Source: SZUA-87 sp041687805 (GTDB taxonomy: Bacteria > Actinomycetota > Acidimicrobiia > Acidimicrobiales > Aldehydirespiratoraceae). From it: a DNA stretch of 36,283 nt. This document shows positions 15,326-23,337 of the stretch, in pieces; position 1 is the stretch's first letter, and every line of letters starts with the position of its first letter. The stretch lies in NCBI GenBank assembly GCA_041687805.1, contig JBDNJK010000101.1, positions 1-36,283 on the forward strand, given 5' to 3'. Under the pieces are notes generated by a model. That model worked only from the letters and a program-made list of their open reading frames with translations, did not search any database and had not been told where the DNA came from. The position numbers and the translations under genes were made by a program.

Positions 15326-17023
15326 TCAGCTGAGCCCGACGATGTTGCCATCGGCGTCGATGTCGATTTTCTTGGCCGCGGGGTTCTTCCCCAAGCCGGG
15401 CATGGTGCGCATGTCGCCACAAATCGGATAGATGAATCCGGCGCCAACCGACGCCCGCACCTCGCGCACCGGCAAGGTCCAACCCGTGGGAGCGCCTTTC
15501 AGCTTCGGATCGTGAGACAACGAAAGGTGGGTCTTGGCAATACACACCGGCAGATTGGCGAATCCGGCATCGGTGTAGGTGTCCAGCTGCTTGTTGGCCT
15601 GCGGCGTGTAAGACACCCCGTCGGCTCCATAGACCTTGGTGGCTACCGCGTGGATCTTGTCCTTGAGCGGCATCTCGTCGGGATAGAGGACCTTGAACTC
15701 GCTCGGCTCGGCGGCCGCCTCGGCTACCGCTTCGGCCAACTCGATCGCGCCCTTGCCGCCTTCCAAGAAGTGGTTGGTGACCGCAGCGCGTGCACCGTAT
15801 TCGTCGGCGATCTCGCGGATGGCCGCGACGTCGGCGTCGTGATCACCGGGGAACACGTTGATCGCCACCACGGGGGTGGTGCCATGCAATTGCATGTTGG
15901 CCAACTGCTTGCGGAGGTTGTCGCCGCCCATGTGGACCTCATCGGGATTTTCGGCGAGGAGTGCCTCGGGGAGAGGCTTGCCGGCGATGATCTTGTGGTT
16001 GCCGGAGTGAGCCTTGAGGCCTCGCACGGTGGCAACAAGCACGGCGGCATCAGGGGAGATTCCAGAGTTGCGGCACTTGATATTGAAGAAACGCTCGGCG
16101 CCCATGTCGGCGCCGAAACCGGCTTCGGTCAGAAGGAAATCGCCGGTGTGAATGCCGATCTGATCGGCCACGATCGATGAGTTTCCGGTGGCGATGTTTC
16201 CGAATGGGCCGGTGTGGACCAGAGCAGCGGTGCCTTCGAGCGTCTGCATCAGGTTGGGTTTGATCGCCTCGCGCAGCAGCACGGTCATCGCTCCGGCTGC
16301 ACCGATTTCTTCGGCAGTAATGGGGGTGCCCGATTTGGTGTAGCTGACCACGATCCGGCCAAGCCTCGTACGCAGGTCCTGCAGTGATGTGCACAGCGCG
16401 AGAGCGGCCATCACTTCGGAGGCAGCAGTGATGTCGAAGCCGGTCTCACGGGGAATGCCATCGAGGCGTCCACCGAGCCCGACATTGATGTTGCGAAGGG
16501 CGCGGTCGTTGACGTCGAGCACCCGCCGCCACGTGATGTTGTGAATGTCGAGCCCGAGATCATTGCCGTGGTAAAGGTGGGCGTCGACCATGGCCGAGCA
16601 GAGATTGTGAGCCGCGGTGACGGCATGCATGTCGCCGGTGAGGTGAAGGTTGAACAGGTCCATCGGCACGACCTGGCTGTAGCCACCGCCGGCCGCTCCG
16701 CCTTTGATACCAAACGTGGGGCCCATGGAGGGTTGACGAATGGCGATCGTGGCGGACTTGTTGATGTATTGGAATGCCTGGCCGAGACCAACGGTGGTGG
16801 TGGTCTTGCCTTCGCCGAGCGGTGTCGGGGTGATGGCAGAAACGACGACGTAGGCGGCTCGCTTGCCGCCGCTCATCTGGTCGATGGCATCGAGGGAGAT
16901 CTTGGCCGCTCCCTTCCCATACATCTCGAGTGAGTCGGCCGGTATGCCGACTTCGGCAGCAATCTCGCCCAATGGGCGAAGATTGGCTCCGTTGGCGATC
17001 TCGAGGTCGCTTGGGAAGGACAT
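15326..17023 (-). CDS. fhs: Formate-tetrahydrofolate ligase
   Basis: 565 residues, the normal length. The P-loop TPTPLGEGKTTTT is at about 65-77, followed by RQPSMGPTFGIKGGAAGGGY (two motifs), HAVTAAHN, NIATGNSS and the C-terminal ICGDMRTMPGLG. The enzyme interconverts formate plus THF and 10-formyl-THF with ATP. Placed between folD, the demethylating dehydrogenase and formate dehydrogenase, it more likely works in the formate- and ATP-yielding direction here. That is inference from context. Upstream (17097-17133) lie two tandem copies of an IclR-like operator motif, so expression is probably controlled by the IclR gene at 23.3 kb. The metF-type gene follows 10 bases downstream in the same operon. 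Confidence 0.95.
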   Translation of the reverse strand: MSFPSDLEIANGANLRPLGEIAAEVGIPADSLEMYGKGAAKISLDAIDQMSGGKRAAYVVVSAITPTPLGEGKTTTTVGLGQAFQYINKSATIAIRQPSMGPTFGIKGGAAGGGYSQVVPMDLFNLHLTGDMHAVTAAHNLCSAMVDAHLYHGNDLGLDIHNITWRRVLDVNDRALRNINVGLGGRLDGIPRETGFDITAASEVMAALALCTSLQDLRTRLGRIVVSYTKSGTPITAEEIGAAGAMTVLLREAIKPNLMQTLEGTAALVHTGPFGNIATGNSSIVADQIGIHTGDFLLTEAGFGADMGAERFFNIKCRNSGISPDAAVLVATVRGLKAHSGNHKIIAGKPLPEALLAENPDEVHMGGDNLRKQLANMQLHGTTPVVAINVFPGDHDADVAAIREIADEYGARAAVTNHFLEGGKGAIELAEAVAEAAAEPSEFKVLYPDEMPLKDKIHAVATKVYGADGVSYTPQANKQLDTYTDAGFANLPVCIAKTHLSLSHDPKLKGAPTGWTLPVREVRASVGAGFIYPICGDMRTMPGLGKNPAAKKIDIDADGNIVGLS

Positions 17024-17096
17024 GATAACTCCCTGGATTTGGTGGATATCCGTCTGTGTGGGCGATCGATCGTCGCCAACGAGTCACGGTAACAGA

Positions 17097-17133
17097 TGTT
17101 CCGCATCATGGGGATGTTCCGCATGGTGGAATT
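17097..17133 (-). promoter_or_regulatory. Two tandem IclR-like operator sites upstream of fhs
   Basis: TGTTCCGCATGGTGGAATT (17115-17133) and TGTTCCGCATCATGGGGAT (17097-17115) are spaced 18 bases apart and share the 11-mer ATGTTCCGCAT. Against the reverse complement of the perfect palindrome upstream of the IclR gene, TGTTCCAGATCGTGGAACA, they match 14 and 12 of 19 positions. They lie 74-110 bases upstream of the fhs start, so they could act as operator or activator sites. No promoter box is obvious. Confidence 0.5.
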
Positions 17134-17148
17134 TGCCCGCAGATTCGG

Positions 17149-17832
17149 TTACCCGGCGAGTGGCGGGTCGAGCGTCTCGGTGACGGCGTTACGGATCTGC
17201 TCGTCAAAGGACCTCACGTGGTGTTCCATGAGCGCTGCGACGGCATCGCTGTCGCCTTCTCGCAGCGCATCAAGAATCGTGTGGTGGTCCTGGATCGCCT
17301 CGCTCATGTAGGCAACATCGGCCAAGTAGAGGTGCCACAAACGGTCGCTTTGTGCATAGAGCATGTCGAGGGTGTCGACCAGAAAACGATTGCCGGCGGC
17401 CTCCCACATGATCTCGTGACACGCTCGATCGACAGACATGAGTTCGGCGGAGGGAAGCGGCATGGCCGTCAAATCTGTCGATCCCGAACCGGCGCTGAGC
17501 TGATCGAGCGCGTCGGCCATGGCATCCCAATGATCGGATGTGCCTCGGGTAGCGGCCAGGCGTGCGGCGTAGGGCTCAAGCACAGTGCGGGTCTCGAAGA
17601 GGATCGACAACTCCGAGACGTCGATGCCGGACACAAACATGCCGCGGCGGGGGATCACCGTGATGAAGTGTTCCCGGGCGAGTCGTTGTAGGGCCTCGCG
17701 GACCGGAGTACGTCCGATCCCGATGCTCAACTGGATCGCGTCCTCGCGTAGTACGTCTCCTGGCGCGTAGTCGAGGTTTACGATCAGGCGCCTGATCTGT
17801 TGGTAGGCCTGCTCGCTGAGCGTGGGTTTCAT
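17149..17832 (-). CDS. GntR-family regulator, FadR/FCD type
   Basis: 227 residues. The winged helix (about 1-70) has LSEQAYQQIRRLIVNLDYAPGD and GRTPVREALQRLAREHFI, the standard GntR signature. The FCD ligand domain (about 80-215) is all-helical with the expected Asp and His residues (SVDRACHEIM, DHHTILDAL, MEHHVRSFDEQI) that bind a metal and small carboxylate in this subfamily. It is divergent from the dimethylglycine/sarcosine dehydrogenase operon, with a perfect 36-bp palindrome between the two starts. It therefore most likely represses that operon and itself until a pathway compound binds. The effector cannot be named from sequence. The stop lies 125 bases before the fhs start on the same strand. 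Confidence 0.88.
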   Translation of the reverse strand: MKPTLSEQAYQQIRRLIVNLDYAPGDVLREDAIQLSIGIGRTPVREALQRLAREHFITVIPRRGMFVSGIDVSELSILFETRTVLEPYAARLAATRGTSDHWDAMADALDQLSAGSGSTDLTAMPLPSAELMSVDRACHEIMWEAAGNRFLVDTLDMLYAQSDRLWHLYLADVAYMSEAIQDHHTILDALREGDSDAVAALMEHHVRSFDEQIRNAVTETLDPPLAG

Positions 17833-17880
17833 TGGGCTCGCTGTCTGGGTTGCCTGCGCCGTCTGTCACGCATAGCATAC

Positions 17881-17916
17881 CATGATACATGAGTGATATA
17901 TCACTCATGTATCATG
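17881..17916. promoter_or_regulatory. Perfect 36-bp palindrome, probable GntR operator
   Basis: Every base from 17881 to 17916 pairs with its mirror position; half-site CATGATACATGAGTGATA. It is AT-rich against a GC-rich background and lies between the divergent GntR and dehydrogenase starts (48 and 70 bases away). The outer TGATACA/TGTATCA and inner GAGTGA/TCACTC could be nested half-sites for two dimers. A further CATGAGTG copy overlaps the right edge (17913-17920). Confidence 0.75.
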
Positions 17917-17985
17917 AGTGTGAGCAGTTGAACATTCATATCGTCCGGGTCATCAGCCCGAAGCAATTCCCAGAGGGGGCCAACA

Positions 17986-20505
17986 GTGAGTGATCTACCC
18001 AAGTCCGCTAAGTGTGTGGTGATAGGCGCCGGCATCGTCGGCAACTGCCTGGTCGGCCATTTGGCCAGGCTCGGCTGGACCGACATGGTCCAGATCGACA
18101 AGGGACCGCTGCCCAATCCCGGTGGATCCACTGGCCACGCCTCCAACTTCATATTCCCGGTCGACCACAGCAAAGAGATGACGGAACTGACGCTCGAAAG
18201 CCAGCGGCAGTACTCAGAAATGGGATTCAACACCACCTGCGGCGGCATCGAAGTCGCCCGCACCGAAGCTCGCCTCGAGGAGCTGCGCCGCCGCATGACA
18301 TCGGCGAAATCATGGGGCATCGAATCCTCACTGCTCACTCCAGCCCAGATCAAGGAAATGGTTCCTTTCATCAACGAGAAGGTGCTCACCGGCGGATTCT
18401 TCACACCTTCGGTGTCGGTAGTCGACTCGCTCGCCACCGGCACCACCATGCGTGAAGAGGCAATCGCCACCGCCGGTCTGCAGGTCTTCGCCAACACCGA
18501 GGTGCTCGACATCGAGACCGTCGACGGACCCAACGGATCCAAGATCGTGAAAGCCGTCGTCACCGACAAGGGTCGCATCGAAGCCGACCACATCGCCATC
18601 GCGTGCGGGCTCTGGAGCAACAGGCTCGCCAACATGGCCGGCGCCACGATTCCGCTGTCGCCGGCGGTTCACCAAATGGCCGACGTCGGTCCGATCGACG
18701 TGCTCGCCGAAACCAACAACGAGATCGGCTACCCGATCGTCCGCGACATGGACACGTTCTGCTACGAGCGCCAGTCATCGGGATCGATGGAAGTTGGGTC
18801 CTACGCCCACAAAGCAATCCTGCACCACCCCGACACCATCCCGTCAAACGCCGAAGCGGCACTGTCGCCCACCGAACTCCCTCTCACCCAAGACGACTTC
18901 GACCCGCAAATGGAAGAAGCCATCGACCTGATGGACATGCTCGGCGACGCCGAAATCAAGTACGCCATCAACGGCCTGCTGTCGCTCACCCCCGACACGA
19001 TGCCGGTGCTCGGCGAGACCGTCGAAGTCACCAACCTCTGGTCGGCAGCAGCTGTGTGGGTCAAGGAAGGCCCAGCAATCGCACAGGTCGTCGCCGAATG
19101 GATGACATACGGCTACCCGCATCTCACCGACCCCCACGGTGCCGACATCGCCCGCCTCTTCCCTTACGAGCGTGGCTACGACCACATCAACTCGCGCTGC
19201 GAAGAACACTTCAACAAGACATACGGCATCGTCCATCCCCGCGAACAGTGGATCGGTCGACGCGGCTTGGTGAAGAGCCCGTTCTACTCACGTGAAGAAG
19301 CGCTCGGTGCCGAGTTCTTCGACGCCCGAGGCTGGGAACGTCCCCAGTGGTACGAATGCAACGCCCCTCTCGTCGAAAAGTACGGCGTCGCCGATCGCGA
19401 CCACGAATGGGACGGCCGTTGGTGGTCACCCATCACCGACGCCGAACATCTCGCCATGCGCGAAAACGTCGGCATGGTCGACCTCAGCGCCTTCCAGATC
19501 TTCGACCTCGAAGGCCCCGGAGCCGTGGCCCTCGCCGAATACCTCGCATGCAACAAGGTCGACGGACCGGTCGGCAAGGCCGTATACACGCCATGGCTCA
19601 CTCCCAACGGCGGCTTCCACTCCGACCTCACAATGATGCGCCTCGGCGACGAGCACGTACGGGTCATCACCGGCGCCTTCGACGGTGGCCGAGACGAATT
19701 CTGGGTCCGCAAGCACATGCCCGCCGACGAATCGGTCACCTTCACCAACGCCACGATGGACGTCTGCACCATCGGCGTGTGGGGACCCAACGCACCGGCG
19801 CTGGTCGGATCGCTCACCGACGCCGACCTCAGCCAAGACGGCTCGCCCTACGGCAGGGTCATCGACGCCGAGATCGCCGGGATTGCCTGCAAGCTCTTCC
19901 GGATCTCCTACGTCGGCGAATCCGGTTGGGAAATCTACTGCTCCTGGAGCGACGGTCCCGCACTATGGGACGCACTCTGGGACGCCGGCCAAGCCCACGA
20001 CGTCGTGCCGGTAGGCATGGGCGTATACGGAGGCACCGGCCGCATGGAAAAGGGCTACCGACTCTTCGGCGCCGAACTCGAAAGCGAATACAGCCCAGTC
20101 GAAGCCGGGCTGGCCCGTCCGAGAGTGAAGGCTGCCGACTTCATCGGCAAGGAGGCCTACCTCGCAGCACGCGAAGAAGTCCCAGCCGCGATCATGTGCA
20201 CGCTCACCGTCGAAGATCACACCGACAGCCAGGGTCGCCGGCGTATGCCACAGGGCGGCAACGAGCCGATCCTCACCCTCGACGGCGAGCGCATCGTCGA
20301 CTCCAAGGGCCGCGTCTCACGAGTCACCTCGGCGAGTGGCGGACCCTCGGTCGGCAAATTCCTGCTGATGGGCTACCTGACCCCGGAATACGCGGTGGTG
20401 GGCACCGACCTTCAGATCATGTACATGAACGAGCTGTTCCCAGTGAAGGTCGCGGCCACCACCGGCCCGGTCTTCGATCCCGACGACAGCCGACTCAAGA
20501 GCTGA
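17986..20505 (+). CDS. Dimethylglycine/sarcosine dehydrogenase-type FAD enzyme with GcvT domain
   Basis: 839 residues, matching the family length. The N-terminal FAD domain has CVVIGAGIVGNCL (GxGxxG at about 14-19) and GGSTGHASNF; His51 lies where related dehydrogenases attach FAD covalently through histidine (usual motif TWHAAG). The C-terminal half (from about residue 480) is a GcvT-like THF domain with MVDLSAFQIFDLEGPGA and GRMEKGYRLFGAEL. Such enzymes remove an N-methyl group from dimethylglycine or sarcosine, transfer it to THF as methylene-THF and send electrons to ETF. The etfBA genes follow directly, which supports this. Which substrate is used is undecided. The GTG at 17986 has AGAGGGGG upstream. 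Transcription is probably controlled by the divergent GntR protein. Confidence 0.88.
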   Translation: MSDLPKSAKCVVIGAGIVGNCLVGHLARLGWTDMVQIDKGPLPNPGGSTGHASNFIFPVDHSKEMTELTLESQRQYSEMGFNTTCGGIEVARTEARLEELRRRMTSAKSWGIESSLLTPAQIKEMVPFINEKVLTGGFFTPSVSVVDSLATGTTMREEAIATAGLQVFANTEVLDIETVDGPNGSKIVKAVVTDKGRIEADHIAIACGLWSNRLANMAGATIPLSPAVHQMADVGPIDVLAETNNEIGYPIVRDMDTFCYERQSSGSMEVGSYAHKAILHHPDTIPSNAEAALSPTELPLTQDDFDPQMEEAIDLMDMLGDAEIKYAINGLLSLTPDTMPVLGETVEVTNLWSAAAVWVKEGPAIAQVVAEWMTYGYPHLTDPHGADIARLFPYERGYDHINSRCEEHFNKTYGIVHPREQWIGRRGLVKSPFYSREEALGAEFFDARGWERPQWYECNAPLVEKYGVADRDHEWDGRWWSPITDAEHLAMRENVGMVDLSAFQIFDLEGPGAVALAEYLACNKVDGPVGKAVYTPWLTPNGGFHSDLTMMRLGDEHVRVITGAFDGGRDEFWVRKHMPADESVTFTNATMDVCTIGVWGPNAPALVGSLTDADLSQDGSPYGRVIDAEIAGIACKLFRISYVGESGWEIYCSWSDGPALWDALWDAGQAHDVVPVGMGVYGGTGRMEKGYRLFGAELESEYSPVEAGLARPRVKAADFIGKEAYLAAREEVPAAIMCTLTVEDHTDSQGRRRMPQGGNEPILTLDGERIVDSKGRVSRVTSASGGPSVGKFLLMGYLTPEYAVVGTDLQIMYMNELFPVKVAATTGPVFDPDDSRLKS

Positions 20506-20521
20506 GAGGCCAAGAGACCCA

Positions 20522-21283
20522 ATGCGAATCCTCGTCTGCGTGAAACGGGTGCCCTCACCGGGCGCCAAGATCAACGTCACCCCCGATGGCATGGCGGTCG
20601 ACGCCACCCATCTCGGGTTCACCACAAGCCCACACGAAGAGTGCGCGCTCGAAGGAGCCGTGCAACTCATCGAGCAACACGGCGGCGACGTCGTGGTGCT
20701 CACCGTGGGGCCCGACGAAGCCGAGGAGCAATTGCGCTACGCGGCATCCGTGGGTGCGGCGAGTGGCGTGCTCATACCAGCCGGCGACGCCTGGGACCCG
20801 CAGCGAACGGCCGCTGTCATCACTGAGGCGGTGGGTCGCCTCGAGGCCGACGGCGGGCCATTCGACTTAGTGATGTTCGGTAACGAATCAGCCGACTCGG
20901 GTGGATTCCAGGTCGGTGTGCGAGTGGCCCACGCTCTCGGAAGACCAATGGTCAACGGCATCAAAGGCATCGACGTTGGCGAGGAAGCCGTGACCCTCCG
21001 CCGGGAAATCGACGGAGGATTCGAGGTCTACGAAGTTCCCACGCCGGCGGTGATCGGCGTGAAAGAGGGGCTCAACTTGCCTCGCTATCCCACGATGAAA
21101 GGCCGCTTGGCATCGAAGAGGCTCGAGATCGACAGGCTCGAACTCGACGCCCCCGCCGGCGGGCAGACGATGGTTCGCCTGCATCGGCCAGCCGAGACCG
21201 AATCCAACACGGTCATCCTCGGCGAGGGGCCCGAAGCGGCTTCGGCCGTGGTTGACGTGCTCGAAGAATTGGGGCTGGCCTGA
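20522..21283 (+). CDS. etfB: Electron transfer flavoprotein beta subunit
   Basis: 253 residues. It begins MRILVCVKRVPSPGAKINV, with SPHEECALEGAVQL, FGNESADSGGFQVGVRVAHAL and the late NLPRYPTMKGRLASKR, all standard EtfB motifs (AMP-binding and partner-recognition regions). With EtfA it forms the soluble heterodimer that accepts electrons from acyl-CoA or amine dehydrogenases. Here the likely donor is the gene product 16 bases upstream. The stop TGA shares its last base with the etfA ATG, so the two are coupled. The final electron acceptor, an ETF:quinone oxidoreductase, is not in this window. Confidence 0.95.
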   Translation: MRILVCVKRVPSPGAKINVTPDGMAVDATHLGFTTSPHEECALEGAVQLIEQHGGDVVVLTVGPDEAEEQLRYAASVGAASGVLIPAGDAWDPQRTAAVITEAVGRLEADGGPFDLVMFGNESADSGGFQVGVRVAHALGRPMVNGIKGIDVGEEAVTLRREIDGGFEVYEVPTPAVIGVKEGLNLPRYPTMKGRLASKRLEIDRLELDAPAGGQTMVRLHRPAETESNTVILGEGPEAASAVVDVLEELGLA

Positions 21284-22245
21284 TGTTGCTCGTAGTTCTA
21301 GAACATGATCGCGGCGAGCTGGCCGAGGCAGCGCTAGAAGCGCTCACCTTCGGCCGAACGCTGGCCGCCAAGATGGGCGCGGATCTCCACGCCGCGTTGA
21401 TCGGATCCGACTCATCCGATCTGGTCGACGAGGCCGGTCGCTTTGGTGCCGAGACCGTTCATGTCGTCACGCATCCCATCCTGTCCGACTACGGATCTGA
21501 GGCCTACGGCGCGGCACTGGCCCAGCTGATTGAAGAAGTCGACCCCTCTGCGGTGCTTGCTTGCGCCTCCGATCGAGGAAGCGAGTCGATGGCGTTCGCC
21601 GCCGCGCACCTCGATCTGCCATTGGTCGCCAATTGTCTCGAAGCCACTCCGGGCGAGCCGTGGGCCATCACCCGTCTCCAGTGGGGCGGCTCTCTGCTCG
21701 AGGACATCACCCTCGACTCGACCATCGCCATGCTCACGTGTGGCGTGCATTCAGTTGCGGCCGAGCCGGCTGGCGACGAAACCCCCGACGTCGAGGAATT
21801 CGAGCCAGAGCTCGACGATTCTCTGGCCCGCACCGTCGTGCGCGACCGTGTCGTGCTCACCCAAGGTGTCACGCTTCCCACGGCGCAAGTCGTGTGCGGC
21901 GGAGGCCGCGGGGTTGGCTCGGCCGAGGGCTTCGACAAGCTGGAAGAACTGGCCGCGGCGCTCGGCGGCGTTGTTGGTTGCTCAAGGGCCGTAACCAACC
22001 TTGGATGGCGTCCCCACAAGGACCAGATCGGCCAGACCGGCACCCGCATCGCCCCTGAGATCTACATTGCGTCGGGCATTTCCGGCGCGATTCAGCATTG
22101 GGTCGGGGCGATGGCCAGCAAACACATCCTCGCCATCAACATCGATCGCGAAGCCAACATCGTCACCAAGGCCGACTGGGCCGTGATCGCGGATCTCCAC
22201 GAAGTCATCCCCGCCATCACCGCCGAAATCCTCTCCCGCCGCTAA
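21283..22245 (+). CDS. etfA: Electron transfer flavoprotein alpha subunit
   Basis: 320 residues. The C-terminal FAD domain has VVCGGGRGVGS, GCSRAVTNLGWRPHKDQIGQTG, APEIYIASGISGAIQHWVGA and HILAINIDREANI, the classical EtfA signature for FAD binding. It pairs with EtfB and is the last gene of the dehydrogenase-etfB-etfA operon. A 62-base perfect hairpin (repeat copy B) begins 16 bases past its TAA and may end or protect the transcript. The N-terminal domain is ordinary and there is no sign of the extra ferredoxin of bifurcating ETFs. Confidence 0.95.
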   Translation: MLLVVLEHDRGELAEAALEALTFGRTLAAKMGADLHAALIGSDSSDLVDEAGRFGAETVHVVTHPILSDYGSEAYGAALAQLIEEVDPSAVLACASDRGSESMAFAAAHLDLPLVANCLEATPGEPWAITRLQWGGSLLEDITLDSTIAMLTCGVHSVAAEPAGDETPDVEEFEPELDDSLARTVVRDRVVLTQGVTLPTAQVVCGGGRGVGSAEGFDKLEELAAALGGVVGCSRAVTNLGWRPHKDQIGQTGTRIAPEIYIASGISGAIQHWVGAMASKHILAINIDREANIVTKADWAVIADLHEVIPAITAEILSRR

Positions 22246-22260
22246 CCCCCTGCCTTCCCC

Positions 22261-22322
22261 CCCCTGTTTTTGTGAACCCTGAGTGCTGCGTGGGCAGCAC
22301 TCAGGGTTCACAAAAACAGGGG
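22261..22322. repeat. Palindromic repeat, copy B (29-bp perfect arms)
   Basis: The 52-bp unit is 22266-22317: outer arm GTTTTTGTGAAC, inner arm CCTGAGTGCTGC, loop GTGG, then the exact complements. Flanking C and G runs lengthen the perfect arms to 29 bp (22261-22289 with 22294-22322). It lies between etfA and the DUF559-type gene. In RNA this would be a very stable hairpin, but it lacks a 3' U run, so it is not a textbook intrinsic terminator; hairpin-mediated 3'-end protection or another role is possible. Confidence 0.9.
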
Positions 22323-22360
22323 AAGGGGAGAATGTCACAGGGGCGTGGTGGTCTAGCGGG

Positions 22361-23275
22361 ATGCAAGATCTTCGTCATCTCACTCCAACAACACGGTCGC
22401 AGTTCGGATTGGTCACCGGCGATCAGTTGAAATCGGCCGGGATCACGCGCTATGGACTGGTCGACTTGGTCAGGTCTGGAGTTCTCGAATCACCGCGGCG
22501 GGGGCTCTATCGGATGTGGGGTGCTCCCCAGACTTGGGAGGCCGATGTGATGGCGGCATGTTTGAGCGGTAGCGCCAGCCCGATTGCCAGCCACCGCACG
22601 GCACTCAGATTGTGGGGAATGCGGCGAGACGACAACATCGAGGTCACAATCTGCTATCGGCAACGTCTGCAAATCGATGGAGTGATAGTCCATCGGAGTC
22701 GTGACCTTGAGCCGTTCGACGTGATGCATGTCGACGGCATTCCGGTCACATCACCGATCAGGACGTTGTGTGATTCCGGCCTCACGTTCCCAGAGAGTGA
22801 GGTCGGTCGAATGGTTGATCACGCCATTGCGACGGAGGTTGTCTCAAGGGCGGAGCTGTGGACATTCCGTCATCGTGTCGGACGCCAAGGACGAAACGGC
22901 GCCGGGGTTCTCGACCGGGTTCTCGATTCGATGCCATCGGGACTGGACGCCGCCGAATCGGGGCCCGAAGTGATGCTGATGCGATTGTGTTATGGCAAGG
23001 GCCTGCCGCCCGTGGTGCCCCAGTACGAGGTGGCCGTCGACGGGCACCGATTCCGATTCGACCTGGCAATCCCTTCGGCGCGAGTCGGCCTTGAGTTTGA
23101 CGGATACGACGTCCACACGGAACAGACACAATTCGTGACGGACCGGCGAAGGCAAAACACCCTTCTTCTGGAGGGCTGGACAATCCTCCGGTTTACCTGG
23201 GGTGATCTAAAGGACCGCCCAGAGGCAGTAGTGGCCGAAATCCGCCGTGCCGTCCGCCGCCAGCCGACCCCATAA
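22361..23275 (+). CDS. AbiEi-like winged-helix protein with C-terminal DUF559 (Vsr/PD-(D/E)xK-like) domain
   Basis: 304 residues. The N-terminus (TRSQFGLVTGDQLKSAGITR, then LVDLVRSGVLESPRRGLYRM) is the winged-helix domain seen in AbiEi-type antitoxins; the middle (ASHRTALRLWGM, VHRSRDLEPFDVMHVDGIPVTS) is typical of the same actinobacterial proteins. The C-terminus, FRFDLAIPSARVGLEFDGYD with VTDRRRQNTLLLEGWTILRFTW, is the DUF559 nuclease-like fold: Asp in FDLA, Glu-x-Asp in LEFDG, then Arg and Trp. This common actinobacterial family has no settled function; no AbiEii-type toxin lies beside it. The ATG at 22361 is chosen because longer starts would read through repeat copy B. Copies B and C of the palindrome stand on either side. 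Confidence 0.75.
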   Translation: MQDLRHLTPTTRSQFGLVTGDQLKSAGITRYGLVDLVRSGVLESPRRGLYRMWGAPQTWEADVMAACLSGSASPIASHRTALRLWGMRRDDNIEVTICYRQRLQIDGVIVHRSRDLEPFDVMHVDGIPVTSPIRTLCDSGLTFPESEVGRMVDHAIATEVVSRAELWTFRHRVGRQGRNGAGVLDRVLDSMPSGLDAAESGPEVMLMRLCYGKGLPPVVPQYEVAVDGHRFRFDLAIPSARVGLEFDGYDVHTEQTQFVTDRRRQNTLLLEGWTILRFTWGDLKDRPEAVVAEIRRAVRRQPTP

Positions 23276-23278
23276 CCG

Positions 23279-23330
23279 GTTTTTGTGAACCCTGTGTGCT
23301 GCCCACGCAGCACACAGGGTTCACAAAAAC
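23279..23330. repeat. 52-bp palindromic repeat, copy C
   Basis: Outer arm GTTTTTGTGAAC (23279-23290), inner arm CCTGTGTGCTGC, loop CCAC (23303-23306), then exact complements to 23330: 24-bp perfect arms. The loop is the reverse complement of the copy B loop, so C is B in the opposite orientation, with one base pair changed in both arms (A-T to T-A). It fills the gap between the stops of the DUF559-type gene (3 bases away) and the convergent IclR gene (7 bases away). Confidence 0.9.
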
Positions 23331-23337
23331 ATTCGGG

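Noticed and set aside
22261..22322. Calling the palindromes intrinsic terminators
   Set aside because: The T run precedes the stem and the A run follows it on both strands, so no U-tract follows the hairpin. They may still stop or stabilise transcripts in another way.
22283..22360. A longer N-terminus for the DUF559-type protein
   Set aside because: It would translate half of palindrome copy B; similar spurious peptides arise at the other palindrome copies.
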